DNA of 64,000 nt from Chloroflexota bacterium (GTDB taxonomy: Bacteria > Chloroflexota > Anaerolineae > UBA4142): NCBI GenBank assembly GCA_016215025.1, contig JACRMI010000104.1:46589-110588 (forward strand), read 5' to 3'. The notes beneath the pieces were generated by a model. That model made no database searches, was not told where the DNA came from, and saw nothing but the letters and a program-made list of their open reading frames with translations. A program made the position numbers and the translations under genes. Below are positions 17,932 through 26,728 of the stretch, in pieces (the stretch's first letter is position 1; the number at the start of each line of letters is the position of its first letter).

Positions 17932-18591
17932 ATGACACAATCAGTACCCCCAAGAGTTCTGGGTAAGGTCCTACCCGAAGAGGCTTTGCGCGCAGATCTC
18001 GAACGGTATCGTGAGTTGGCACTACAAGCCGGCGCCACCGATGTAGCGGTCATTCCCGCATCTGAGGTAATCATAGATGAGCGGGTTCGTCTGAAATGTC
18101 TAGTGCCTCGCTGCATCCGTGCGGGCGAAACGCCGAACTGTCCGCCACAAGGATTGGAACTAGACCTGGTGCGACGCGCCCTAGGAAATTTCTCGTGGGC
18201 GATCTTGTTCAAGTGCAATGTCGAACCTATAGAAGAGTATGCTCCAGGAAGAGGTACATCCAAAGTAGAACAACGCCGTGTTCTATCTTTCCATGAGAAG
18301 AGTGGCAAGGTTATCGATAAGCTTGAACGTCAGGCTTACAAGGATGGTTATCATTTAGCTACGGGATTCGGCGGCGGCTCCTGTAAAGATTATCTATGCC
18401 AAGGGCTGATATGCCAGGTTCTGGATAGTGGAAGGTGTAGGTTCCCCAATCGCGCCCGACCCGCCATGGAAGCGGCGGGCATGGACGTGGTCTCTATGAT
18501 CAACAAAGCGGGTTGGCAATCCTATGCGTTATTAGATGATTTCAGCGTCGTACCCTGTGCTGTAACTGTGGGTATTGTGTTTGTCTGTTAA
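17932..18591 (+). CDS. DUF2284 family metal-binding protein
   Basis: This 219-residue protein is rich in cysteines arranged as CLVPRCIRAGETPNCPP (about residues 56-72), FKCN, CKDYLCQGLIC (about 151-161) and GRCRFPNRARPAMEAAGMDV (about 167-187). This pattern, including the R.RP.MEA.G.DV segment, is that of DUF2284, predicted to bind metal and often found in anaerobes with corrinoid or metal metabolism. Function is unknown. A strong GAGGAGGAATAGGAGG-type site precedes the ATG. It is followed closely by a small gene. Confidence 0.85.
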   Translation: MTQSVPPRVLGKVLPEEALRADLERYRELALQAGATDVAVIPASEVIIDERVRLKCLVPRCIRAGETPNCPPQGLELDLVRRALGNFSWAILFKCNVEPIEEYAPGRGTSKVEQRRVLSFHEKSGKVIDKLERQAYKDGYHLATGFGGGSCKDYLCQGLICQVLDSGRCRFPNRARPAMEAAGMDVVSMINKAGWQSYALLDDFSVVPCAVTVGIVFVC

Positions 18592-18604
18592 ACGAGGTAT
18601 TGAG

Positions 18605-18808
18605 ATGGGTCAAGATGTCGCAAAGATGGTCGAAGAGTATCTTTCGGAAGATCCCACCAAATGGGGCAAGTTGGCTAGCAACATTCAGTGGCGTAGACTG
18701 CTACTCTTACTTTTGAGGGAGATCCTTATCGAATTGAGAAAATCGGACACTAGGGTTTTGGAGCGAAAAGAAGTAGAAGAGATCACGGATGTAAATCCGC
18801 GGAACTAA
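18605..18808 (+). CDS. Small hypothetical protein
   Basis: This 67-residue helical protein begins MGQDVAKMVEEYLSEDPTKWGKL, 13 bases after the DUF2284 stop, with GAGG upstream. It is likely co-transcribed with the DUF2284 gene. It has a run of Leu (RRLLLLLLREIL) that could be amphipathic rather than membrane-spanning. No family recognised. Confidence 0.55.
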   Translation: MGQDVAKMVEEYLSEDPTKWGKLASNIQWRRLLLLLLREILIELRKSDTRVLERKEVEEITDVNPRN

Positions 18809-19138
18809 ATCAATAGCCACCAATTCGTCATTGGTTTTGAATCCTTGTGCGAGGTGTAACTTGTGCTGTGGTTGTGGCAAGACGCGGTCTTCGTTCCGGG
18901 CTGCCGCCGAATCTATCGAGGAATTCTCGAACGCAGTTTGGTTTATCGAACGCGCGCCGTCGGCTGAACCTGCGCTCACACCGCTGTGTCTCGCGATTAC
19001 CGGGGTACCTCACGATACACGCCACGGATCGCTTCACCGATACATTCGTGTGCGCCGTTCTTGGACAAGTAGGCGTCGGCGCACCCACCCGTGATCGGTT
19101 CCACGTACCGACTATCGTAATAGGTGCGATTGCGGTGG
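18809..19138. other. Spacer without a supported gene
   Basis: No complete gene is seen on either strand. A minus-strand stretch of 45 codons (about 19002-19138) reads as plausible protein (YYDSRYVEPITGGCADAYLS, then ECIGEAIRGVYREV) up to a TAA, but it lacks a start, so it may be a fragment. Confidence 0.35.
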
Positions 19139-19411
19139 TCACTCTATGATGCGATCCCCCAAAGAGAAAACCGGCACCAAAATCTCGTGCCTGGCTTCCG
19201 CGCGAGAGAAACCGTCTTCCGTTAGCCGGCGAATGGCATTCGTGGTGTCCTCGTCGTATAACCGTTCCCCACACGCTTCGCACACATAAGCCGGAACATC
19301 TTCCACGGCGTACAAACGCTCACCAGCCCAGATAGCAGTCTTGACGACGGCAGAACGCATTCCTCCCCGACACCTGGGACATTCGACTTGAAGATTGGTC
19401 TGGATTAACAT
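19139..19411 (-). CDS. YgiT-type zinc finger protein
   Basis: This 90-residue protein has CPRCRGG (residues 11-17) and VCEACGERLYDEDTTNAIRRL (about 43-63) around the phrase EDVPAYVC, the pattern of YgiT/MqsA N-terminal zinc domains. In toxin-antitoxin pairs such proteins accompany DUF4258 or MqsR toxins; no toxin gene is recognisable beside it here. The helix-turn-helix half of MqsA is absent. It lies 88 bp downstream of the S1C protease gene on the same strand. Confidence 0.8.
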   Translation of the reverse strand: MLIQTNLQVECPRCRGGMRSAVVKTAIWAGERLYAVEDVPAYVCEACGERLYDEDTTNAIRRLTEDGFSRAEARHEILVPVFSLGDRIIE

Positions 19412-19499
19412 TTACGTACAACCTCGTAAAATCAACTATGCGCGATCAAAGCTTCGCTGATCGCATACCCGACTGCTTGGATGCGATCACAGCGATGCA

Positions 19500-20267
19500 T
19501 CAAGGATAGCGAATTTCTTGAATCGAGAGTAATTTCTTTGCCAACTCAAGCGCCTGATTGGATGGAATCGCAAAGCCCATTCCCTCCAGCGTTCTGCCCT
19601 CTCCCGTCGTTCGCAACACGAGGGTATTGATCCCAACGACCTCGCCGCGGGTCGTAACCAAAGCTCCCCCGGAACTCCCAGGATTGATCGCCGCGTCCGT
19701 CTGAATCAAACCCTTGACTCCCCCCACCTGTCGGTTCAGCCCGCTCACCAGACCCAACGTGACCGACCCACTATAATTTTCATATGGGCTACCAATGGCA
19801 ATCACCATCTGCCCCAACTCTAGTCCGCTCGAGTCGGCAAATGACGCCACCGCCGGAACGGGACCATCCACTTTAATGACCGCCACATCGGAAAAACTAT
19901 CTTCTCCGATTACGGTCCCTTGCGTCTTGCGCCCATCTGCAAATATAACATGGACCCTTTCGGCTAGCGCCACGACATGATAATTGGTGATGATGTAACC
20001 CATCGGATCAAAGATGATTCCCGACCCATATACAACTGACGCTAAGGATCCATCCCCGTAGTTCTCACGCGGCATTTGTTGATTAATGATCGTAACGACC
20101 GCCGGTTTGGTGCGCCGCACCGCATTCGCAAAGCCCAATTCAATCGTCGCCGCGGGTGGCACCGAACGAGAATTCTCGACATGATCCGCGTAATATACCG
20201 CGAGACCGCCGGCGGCACCTGTGCTGACCAGACCAGCCAGGATAATCAGAAATCGTATGGCGTTCAT
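19500..20267 (-). CDS. S1C (HtrA/Deg-like) serine protease without PDZ domain
   Basis: This 255-residue protein has an N-terminal signal or membrane anchor (residues 4-26) and a trypsin-like domain with the full triad: His97 in ITNYHVV, Asp127 in FSDVAVIK and Ser199 in NPGSSGGAL. The TDAAINPGSSGGAL segment is diagnostic of the HtrA/DegP group. Both PDZ domains are missing; the protein ends soon after the protease fold, so it is a minimal extracytoplasmic protease. It is divergent from the XRE-nSTAND1-WD40 gene across 341 bp, and the two may share control. Confidence 0.9.
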   Translation of the reverse strand: MNAIRFLIILAGLVSTGAAGGLAVYYADHVENSRSVPPAATIELGFANAVRRTKPAVVTIINQQMPRENYGDGSLASVVYGSGIIFDPMGYIITNYHVVALAERVHVIFADGRKTQGTVIGEDSFSDVAVIKVDGPVPAVASFADSSGLELGQMVIAIGSPYENYSGSVTLGLVSGLNRQVGGVKGLIQTDAAINPGSSGGALVTTRGEVVGINTLVLRTTGEGRTLEGMGFAIPSNQALELAKKLLSIQEIRYP

Positions 20268-20608
20268 ATTACCGTCACTCTAACACAGACACGCAAAAAC
20301 AACGTAAAATGAGCGTTATTTGTGAATCTGTGGTATAATTTCAACGTTACCATTTGCTTATCTATCAACCCTCCCATACTCTCCGCCTGTTTTCTAATCT
20401 TGCGCACAATTTATCACCAATCCCGCCAAAATACCCGACATTTCCATCCGCCCAAGGTGACATTTCTTTCCAAATTGAAAAATTGAGGCTTACATCTATT
20501 GAATCGGTCACAGTTCAGGCGTATAATGCAGCCAATCATTTGGGCAACTCGTGGCATTGCTATATGAAAAAACGTGTTTGTTAATTCCGCATTAGAAGGG
20601 TAACGACT
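20268..20608 (+). promoter_or_regulatory. Divergent spacer with an extended -10 promoter
   Basis: TGGTATAAT (TATAAT at 20334-20339) forms an extended -10 facing the nSTAND1 gene. No convincing -35 is seen. The remaining leader of about 270 bases shows no gene. Confidence 0.45.
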
Positions 20609-23600
20609 ATGCCTTTCCCGTCCATTGCGTTGGACTCTTTCGCCACGTTTGGCGATCTGCTCAAATTCCTCCGCCGCCGCGCGCGGCTCACCCAACTCGA
20701 ACTCTCCATCGCCGTCGGGTACGGCGAAGCCCAAATCAGCCGCCTCGAAAAAAATATCCGGCTCCCCGACCTCACCGCGCTCAAAGCCCTGTTTGTCCCC
20801 GCGCTCCACCTCGAAAACGAATCTGAAATTGTCACACGTTTGATTGCGCTCGCGGAATCCGCGCGCCAAGAAGATGCGCCGCTTCCCGGTTTCGTGCCGT
20901 ACAAAGGACTTTTGTTTTTCGACGAAGCCGACGCCGATTGGTTTTTCGGACGCGAAGCGTTGACCGCGCGCCTGGTCGAGCGCGTGAACGTGCTCGCATC
21001 ACATTGTCCGCGTTTGCTCGCGATTTTCGGCGCGTCCGGTTCCGGCAAATCCTCCATCGTGCGTGCGGGTCTCTCCGTCACGCTCAAACGCGCGGGCTGG
21101 GACGCGCGCGTGTTCACGCCAACCGCGCAGCCGCTGAAAACACTTGAAGCGAACTTGGAACGCGATACCTTGCCGCTCCTTCTCATCGTGGATCAGTTTG
21201 AAGAGGTGTTTACCTTGTGCCGCGATGAAACTGCGCGCGCCGCGTTCATCGAAAAATTATTGACCGTCGCAAAAGCTTCCGACAATGGCATCGCGATTGT
21301 GCTTGCGTTGCGCGCGGACTTTTATTCGCACTGCGCGCAGTATCCACAACTGCGCCAAGCCATTGCCGCGCAACAAGAGTACATCGGACAAATGACGCGC
21401 GAAGAATTGCGCCGCGCAATCGAAGAACCGGCGAAACGCGGCGGGTGGGAATTTGAACCAGGGTTGGTGGATTTGATGTTGAGCGATGTCGGCGCGGGTG
21501 GCGCGCAAGACCAGGAACCGGGTGCGCTGCCGCTGCTCTCGCACGCGCTCCTCGCAACCTGGGAACATCGGCGCGGGAGAACATTCACGCTCGCGGGCTA
21601 TCGCGCGGCGGGCGGCGTGCAACGGGCGATTGCGGAAACGGCGGAGAGTGTGTTCACCGATCAACTGAATCAAGCGCAACAACATCTCGCGCGCGATATT
21701 TTTCTGCGCTTGACTGAACTAGGTGAAGGTACTGAAGATACACGACGCCGTGCGAACTTGACCGAACTCGTGCCACGCGCGGAAGAGGCGGCACACACGC
21801 GTGCGGTGTTGAACACACTCGCGGATGCGCGGCTGGTGATGTTGGGTGAAGATAGTGCGGAAGTTGCGCACGAGGCATTGATTCGCGAGTGGTCGCGTTT
21901 GCGCGAGTGGCTGAACGAAAATCGCGAGAGCTTGCGTTTGCATCGGCATCTGACCGAAGCCGCGCAATCCTGGGACAACTTGAATCGCGATGTGGGCGAG
22001 TTGTATCGCGGCGTGCGTTTGGCGCAAGCGCGCGAATGGGCGGGGGCGCATTCCGATGAGTTGAATGAACTGGAGCGCGAGTTCTTGGATACGTCGCAGC
22101 AAATGCGCGAGCGCGAAGTGGCGGAACGCGAAGCACAGCGACAGCGCGAATTGACGGCGGCGCAAAAGTTGGCGGAAACCCAGACGCGCGCCGCGCGACA
22201 ATTACGGAAACGTGCCGTGTTTCTTACTGGCACCGTAGCCATTGCGATCATTCTCGCCATCATCGCACTTGTGTTCGCGCAACAATCGAACACCAACGCA
22301 GAACGAGCGGATAGCGAACAGCGCATCGCATTTGCGCGTGAAGTGTCTACCAGCGCGGTGAATAACTTGAATATAGACCCAGAACGCAGTATTTTGCTCG
22401 CGCTTGAAGCGGTCTCGGCAAGTACATCCGGCGGCAAGCCAGCCCTACTCGAAGCCGAAGAGGCACTCCACCGCGCGGTCTTGACCTCGCGCGTGCGGCT
22501 CACCCTGCGCGGTCATACCGCGCCGCTCAATGGCATCGCGTACAGCCCCAATGGACAACGTCTCGCCACTGTCAGTAATGACGCAACTGCCAAAGTGTGG
22601 GATGCAACAAATGGACAGTTATTGCTCACGCTCACGGGGCATACGGCTCCACTCTCAGACATCGCGTTCAGTCCAGATGGCACCCGACTAGCAACCTCCA
22701 GTGACGACCAAACGGCAAAAGTATGGGACTCCGCATCCGGCAAAGAGTTATTTACCTTGCGCGGACATACAGACCAAATCCGCAAAGTTGCCTATAGTCC
22801 CGATGGCAAACGATTGGTTTCTGCTGGTGGACGCATTGCTGCCGCTCCCACCGTTGACAACTCTGCTAGAGTTTGGGATGCCACGACCGGGCAATTGATC
22901 CTCACCCTAACTGGACACAACGGAAGTATTCGCGGTATCGCCTTCAGTCCTGATAGCACGCGCATCGCGATAGCCATTGATGACGGGGCGGTTAAAATAT
23001 GGGATTCAACAAACGGGCGCGTGGTGTTGAACATCGCCGCGCACAATGATGTGGCTTATAGTGTCGTGTTCAGCCCCGATGGGCGACGCTTGGCGACGAC
23101 AAGTAGAGATCAGACGATCAAAATATGGGATATATCGAGTGGTCAGTTGTTGCTCATACTGTACGGTCATGGTAGTGCGATTTGGGTCGCGGCATTTGAC
23201 CAAACCGGCACACGATTGTACACGGCGAGTCTTGACGGGACAACGAAAGTATGGGATGCCACAACAGGTCGGTTGATACTCACCCTGACGGGGCACGCGG
23301 GCGCAGTCAATAGTCTGGCGCTTAGCCCCGATGGAGCACGCGTGGCAACGGCAAGCGCGGACAACACTGCTAGAGTGTGGGATGTCTCGCCTATCGGAGG
23401 ATCAGAGTGGCTAACGCTGGCGGCTCATAAAGGTCAGATTCACAATGCAGTTTATAGCCCTGATGGAACGCGCATCGCTTCCAGCAGTGCAGATAAAACT
23501 GCCAAGATATGGGACGTGGCGACTAGTCAAGCATTGCTCACGTTCACCGGACATAGCGATCAATTGCGTAGCATCGCCTTTACTCCGGATGGGCGACGCG

Positions 23601-24406
23601 TGGTGACCTCGAGTTGGGACCGCACAGTGAAGGTGTGGGATGCCGCGACTGGTCAGGTGTTGCTGACCCTGTCCACACAAGCCACTCCCTTTGTTTTTGG
23701 AATGGGTGTGGCGTTGAGTCCGGATGGAAAACGCATCGCCACAGTCAGCGCAAATAATGCCGCCAAAATTTGGGATGCCAATACAGGGCAAGAAATGATC
23801 ACATTGTCAGGACACACTGGGGTTGTCGTTCGTCTAGCATTCAGTCCTGATGGAACACATCTTGCCACAGTAGCAAACGAGCCGGATCGGACGCCAAGAA
23901 TTTGGGATGTGGCGACGGGAACGGAACTGCTCAAACTTGAAGGACACACTGGAGGAGTCTATGCTGTTGCCTTCAGTCCCGATGGCGCTCGTATCGCCAC
24001 GGGCAGTCAGGATGCGACGGCGAAGGTGTGGAATGCGGCGACAGGTCAGTTGTTGTTCACGCTCTCGGGGCATACCGGTCAACTGAACGGCGTTACCTTT
24101 AGCCGCGATGGTACAAAGCTCGCGACTGGAGGCAACGATGGGACGGCGAAAGTTTGGAATGTCGCGCCGGGAAGCACAGGTAGCCAGCAACCCTTGACGC
24201 TATACAATTTTGGACGCGGCTTCCAGTCCCTTACCTTTAGTCCCGACGGTCGCCGTCTGCTGATTGGCGATGAAGAAGGAATCCTTCGGATCTTTGCGCT
24301 ACCGGTTGAAGACATCATCGCGATTGCGAAAACGCGCGTCACCCGCGCGTTGACGACGGACGAGTGTCAAAAGTTTTTACATGTGGACAAGTGTCCGTTG
24401 CAGTAG
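20609..24406 (+). CDS. XRE-HTH / nSTAND1 NTPase / transmembrane / 14x WD40 protein
   Basis: This 1265-residue protein begins with a Cro/C1-type HTH (about residues 12-65). A novel-STAND-1 ATPase follows, introduced by PYKGLLFFDEADADWFFGRE, with Walker A GASGSGKS (141-148) and Walker B LLLIVDQFEE (190-199). A coiled stretch leads to one membrane helix (about 536-560). Then come fourteen WD40 units (about 627-1225; each with GH...SPDG.R.AT.S.D.T.KVWD), enough for two seven-bladed propellers. Proteins of this layout are common in Chloroflexota, Cyanobacteria and Actinobacteria. They are thought to act as ligand-gated switches in signalling or defence; the ligand is unknown. No effector domain is fused, so a neighbour such as the S1C protease could serve. 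Confidence 0.9.
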   Translation: MPFPSIALDSFATFGDLLKFLRRRARLTQLELSIAVGYGEAQISRLEKNIRLPDLTALKALFVPALHLENESEIVTRLIALAESARQEDAPLPGFVPYKGLLFFDEADADWFFGREALTARLVERVNVLASHCPRLLAIFGASGSGKSSIVRAGLSVTLKRAGWDARVFTPTAQPLKTLEANLERDTLPLLLIVDQFEEVFTLCRDETARAAFIEKLLTVAKASDNGIAIVLALRADFYSHCAQYPQLRQAIAAQQEYIGQMTREELRRAIEEPAKRGGWEFEPGLVDLMLSDVGAGGAQDQEPGALPLLSHALLATWEHRRGRTFTLAGYRAAGGVQRAIAETAESVFTDQLNQAQQHLARDIFLRLTELGEGTEDTRRRANLTELVPRAEEAAHTRAVLNTLADARLVMLGEDSAEVAHEALIREWSRLREWLNENRESLRLHRHLTEAAQSWDNLNRDVGELYRGVRLAQAREWAGAHSDELNELEREFLDTSQQMREREVAEREAQRQRELTAAQKLAETQTRAARQLRKRAVFLTGTVAIAIILAIIALVFAQQSNTNAERADSEQRIAFAREVSTSAVNNLNIDPERSILLALEAVSASTSGGKPALLEAEEALHRAVLTSRVRLTLRGHTAPLNGIAYSPNGQRLATVSNDATAKVWDATNGQLLLTLTGHTAPLSDIAFSPDGTRLATSSDDQTAKVWDSASGKELFTLRGHTDQIRKVAYSPDGKRLVSAGGRIAAAPTVDNSARVWDATTGQLILTLTGHNGSIRGIAFSPDSTRIAIAIDDGAVKIWDSTNGRVVLNIAAHNDVAYSVVFSPDGRRLATTSRDQTIKIWDISSGQLLLILYGHGSAIWVAAFDQTGTRLYTASLDGTTKVWDATTGRLILTLTGHAGAVNSLALSPDGARVATASADNTARVWDVSPIGGSEWLTLAAHKGQIHNAVYSPDGTRIASSSADKTAKIWDVATSQALLTFTGHSDQLRSIAFTPDGRRVVTSSWDRTVKVWDAATGQVLLTLSTQATPFVFGMGVALSPDGKRIATVSANNAAKIWDANTGQEMITLSGHTGVVVRLAFSPDGTHLATVANEPDRTPRIWDVATGTELLKLEGHTGGVYAVAFSPDGARIATGSQDATAKVWNAATGQLLFTLSGHTGQLNGVTFSRDGTKLATGGNDGTAKVWNVAPGSTGSQQPLTLYNFGRGFQSLTFSPDGRRLLIGDEEGILRIFALPVEDIIAIAKTRVTRALTTDECQKFLHVDKCPLQ

Positions 24407-24703
24407 GCCGCACGAGCTCACAAAAGAGTTACAATCATGAAGGGTCTGCTCTTCGTAATCACCGTGCGGATCACTCAATAGACAGATCCATAAAGTTCCG
24501 CGTGAAGAAACAAGCCCGCGTCTACGAACTCAAGGCAAGCTTGCGATTTTGGAAACCGGACAATTCCACGACTAGTCGCGGCGCTTGGGCTGTGCTCTGA
24601 TTTGGTCGCTTGGCATATCACAACGCAACCCATTGTTCCTCTTCGCGGCTTGGTAATCGCAGGTGTGCCTTGAACTGAATAAAAGTGTTTTTGTGTTGAA
24701 TCG
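24407..24703 (+). repeat. Spacer containing the shared rph-fragment leader, copy B
   Basis: From about 24572 the sequence aligns with 17336-17466, the leader of rph fragment copy 2. Bases 24407-24571 show no gene. Confidence 0.6.
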
Positions 24704-25157
24704 TTGACGATTGAAAGTGATGTAATTCAGGCGGACGGCGGCACACGCACCGCATCGATTACCGGTATGTACGTTGCGACGGTCATCACGCTGCGAAAAA
24801 TGATCGCAAACAGAACCGCATCGCCGCGCGCGCTCAAGGCCCAGGTGGCGGCGGTGAGCGTTGGCATCGTGCTGCAGCATCACGGAGCAATTTTTTAGTA
24901 GCCTTGACCATGCGATTAAAGACGTGATGATGCAGCAAGGCGGCGATGAAATGCTCGACCTGTGCTATCAAGAAGACTCGCGGGCTGAAGTCGATTTCAA
25001 CGTCGTGATGACCGGCGAGGGCAAATTCATCGAAGTGCAAGGCACAGCGGAAGGCGAGCCGTTCGCGCGCGATTCGATGAATCGCTTGATAGACCTCGCG
25101 CAGGGCGGCATTAGCGAGTTGATGAAAATCCAGAACGCGATATTGAATCGGCAATAA
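24704..25157 (+). pseudogene. RNase PH 3' fragment, copy 3, interrupted
   Basis: The sequence again begins at rph codon 112 ([12 protein letters not shown]) and runs to the rph stop region, ending IQNAILNRQ. It differs from copies 1 and 2 at many bases but few residues. Between SVGIV and GGDEMLDL a 68-bp insertion brings an in-frame TAG and breaks the frame. There is no N-terminal half. The SIR2-like gene starts 20 bp after the stop. Confidence 0.9.
24871..24938. mobile_element. 68-bp MITE-like insertion in rph copy 3
   Basis: The insert is absent from rph copies 1 and 2, so its borders are known. Its ends GCTGCAGCATCACG (24871-24884) and CGTGATGATGCAGC (24923-24936) are inverted repeats with one mismatch. 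No target duplication is obvious. It is too small to code for a transposase. Confidence 0.7.
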
Positions 25158-25177
25158 CACGGCAGGGAGCTGGCACC

Positions 25178-26194
25178 ATGATCCAAGAAACGGAAGGATT
25201 GATTCGGCTGCGGCAAGCATACCAAGATTGCAAACCGGACCAGTTCGGACTGTTTCTGGGCGCGGGCATCAATCTGCCTTGCGGCAATGTCCGGTCGCTT
25301 TTTTCAACTTACACTTGGACCGAACTATTGCAGGAACTGTATGCTCTGAATCGCAATCATCAAACGCAATCGTTTAACGCCTTGCGCCAAAAACATGGCA
25401 ACGATTGGTTGCGCTTTGCCGAAGACATCGTTGGCAATCTACCGACAGCGCAATGGGTAGCGCAGTTGGACGAAATTTTCTACGGTGGTATTCCGCGAAG
25501 CGACAAGAATTACAAACGGCTCAGCCAGGAATTCTTGGGTCAAGCGCCTACACTCCAAGCCGCATTGTGCTTTTCAGCGGAAATAAGAGAACGCAAATCG
25601 AATAGCTGTACCTTTCGGCGCAACTCCAAAGTTGGCATCGTCATGACGACCAATTATGACTTTTTCTTCGGCGCAGGCTGGACGCGCTATCAATCGTTTG
25701 ACTCTCACTGGAAGGTTCACACACCCACCAGCGATCCACCGCGCAAGCATCAGCGCCCAATCGTCTATTTGCACGGCTATCTCCCTTATCAAAAACGGAA
25801 AAAACAGGCATTGGTTCTGAGGCACACGGAATACGAAAATGCATATCGACCTGAGGGATTCGCCGCGCAGCAACTGCATCAAGCCGTCAGTCGATACATG
25901 CTCCTCTTTGTCGGTGTTTCATTCGCCGACCCGCCGCTGCGTCAGGCGCTGACCGGCACATGGCACCGCGGCGCGCCCAGACACTTTGCGATTGTGCCGC
26001 GCAATCTTGCCGCGGACGTTGAAACCCTCGGCGTCTGCGCGGTGCCAATCGATGATTATGCTGAGGTCGCAGAGGTGTTGAAGGATGTTTACGTGCGTGC
26101 GTTGAAACCAAAAGAAAACAAGAAACACGCCTTCCAAGATCGCGCGCAATACTGGGAGCAATTAGCATTGGGTCCCAAACGATTGGGCGACTAG
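25178..26194 (+). CDS. SIR2-like domain protein, candidate NADase defence effector
   Basis: This 338-residue protein has the SIR2-like (not classical sirtuin) motifs: LFLGAGIN (residues 26-32; NAD-binding GAG), TTNYD (157-161), YLHGYLPY with His199, and LLFVGVSFADPPL (about 245-257). The zinc-binding cysteines of deacetylase sirtuins are absent. Proteins of this class in ThsA, DSR and SIR2-HerA systems cleave NAD during phage attack. The assignment as a defence effector is inference. It starts right after rph fragment copy 3, with GGGAG upstream, and has no clear partner gene. Confidence 0.8.
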   Translation: MIQETEGLIRLRQAYQDCKPDQFGLFLGAGINLPCGNVRSLFSTYTWTELLQELYALNRNHQTQSFNALRQKHGNDWLRFAEDIVGNLPTAQWVAQLDEIFYGGIPRSDKNYKRLSQEFLGQAPTLQAALCFSAEIRERKSNSCTFRRNSKVGIVMTTNYDFFFGAGWTRYQSFDSHWKVHTPTSDPPRKHQRPIVYLHGYLPYQKRKKQALVLRHTEYENAYRPEGFAAQQLHQAVSRYMLLFVGVSFADPPLRQALTGTWHRGAPRHFAIVPRNLAADVETLGVCAVPIDDYAEVAEVLKDVYVRALKPKENKKHAFQDRAQYWEQLALGPKRLGD

Positions 26195-26209
26195 TTCGGA
26201 GGAATGATA

Positions 26210-26728
26210 ATGGCACACCAGAATAATGTACCTGCAACTATCTCAGAATTATTTATCCGCATCGCACTAGACCGCGCCGATTTGGAAGCATGGGCAACGA
26301 CGTTGAGTGAAGCGCAATTGAGTGCGCCCGGCAAAGACGGTTGGGCAATCAAAGACCATTACGTTCATCTCGCGGTATGGGAGCAAAGCACTGCGGCTCT
26401 TTTGCGCCACGAACCACGCTATGCCATAATTGGCGTCCAACCTGGTGATCCAATCCCCAACGAAACCGAATTGAACGCCAGAATTTTCGCGCAGAGCAAA
26501 GACCGTTCGGTGGACGAGGCGCTCGCTCTGTTTCACTCCGCACACATGGAACTGCTCAATGAACTCGCGAAATTATCGGACGCCGATTTGCAAAAACCAT
26601 TCTCGCATTTTGCGCCCGGCGAGACAAGTGCATATGCTCAGAATCCAATTCTAGAATGGCTTACTGGCAACACATTTGAGCATTACGCAGAACACATCCA
26701 GTGGATCGGCGCGATGAGGAATCATTGA
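26210..26728 (+). CDS. DinB / ClbS-DfsB-like four-helix protein
   Basis: This 172-residue protein has the four-helix DinB layout: an Arg-Asp-rich first helix, then WAIKDHYVHLAVWEQ (about residues 46-60; first metal His) and FEHYAEHIQWI near the C-terminus (His ligands). The family includes thiol-dependent and ClbS-like protective hydrolases; substrate unknown. The ATG at 26210 is preferred over 26204 because GGAGG (26198-26202) is 7 bases away from it. Its stop overlaps the next start by one base. Confidence 0.75.
   Translation: MAHQNNVPATISELFIRIALDRADLEAWATTLSEAQLSAPGKDGWAIKDHYVHLAVWEQSTAALLRHEPRYAIIGVQPGDPIPNETELNARIFAQSKDRSVDEALALFHSAHMELLNELAKLSDADLQKPFSHFAPGETSAYAQNPILEWLTGNTFEHYAEHIQWIGAMRNH

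Noticed and set aside
18828..19283. Minus-strand open frame of 151 codons
   Set aside because: Arg/Thr-rich composition, it overlaps the well-supported YgiT gene in another frame, and it shows no family motif.
25178..26194. Classical sirtuin deacetylase
   Set aside because: The four zinc-binding cysteines are missing; motif spacing fits SIR2-like NADase domains instead.
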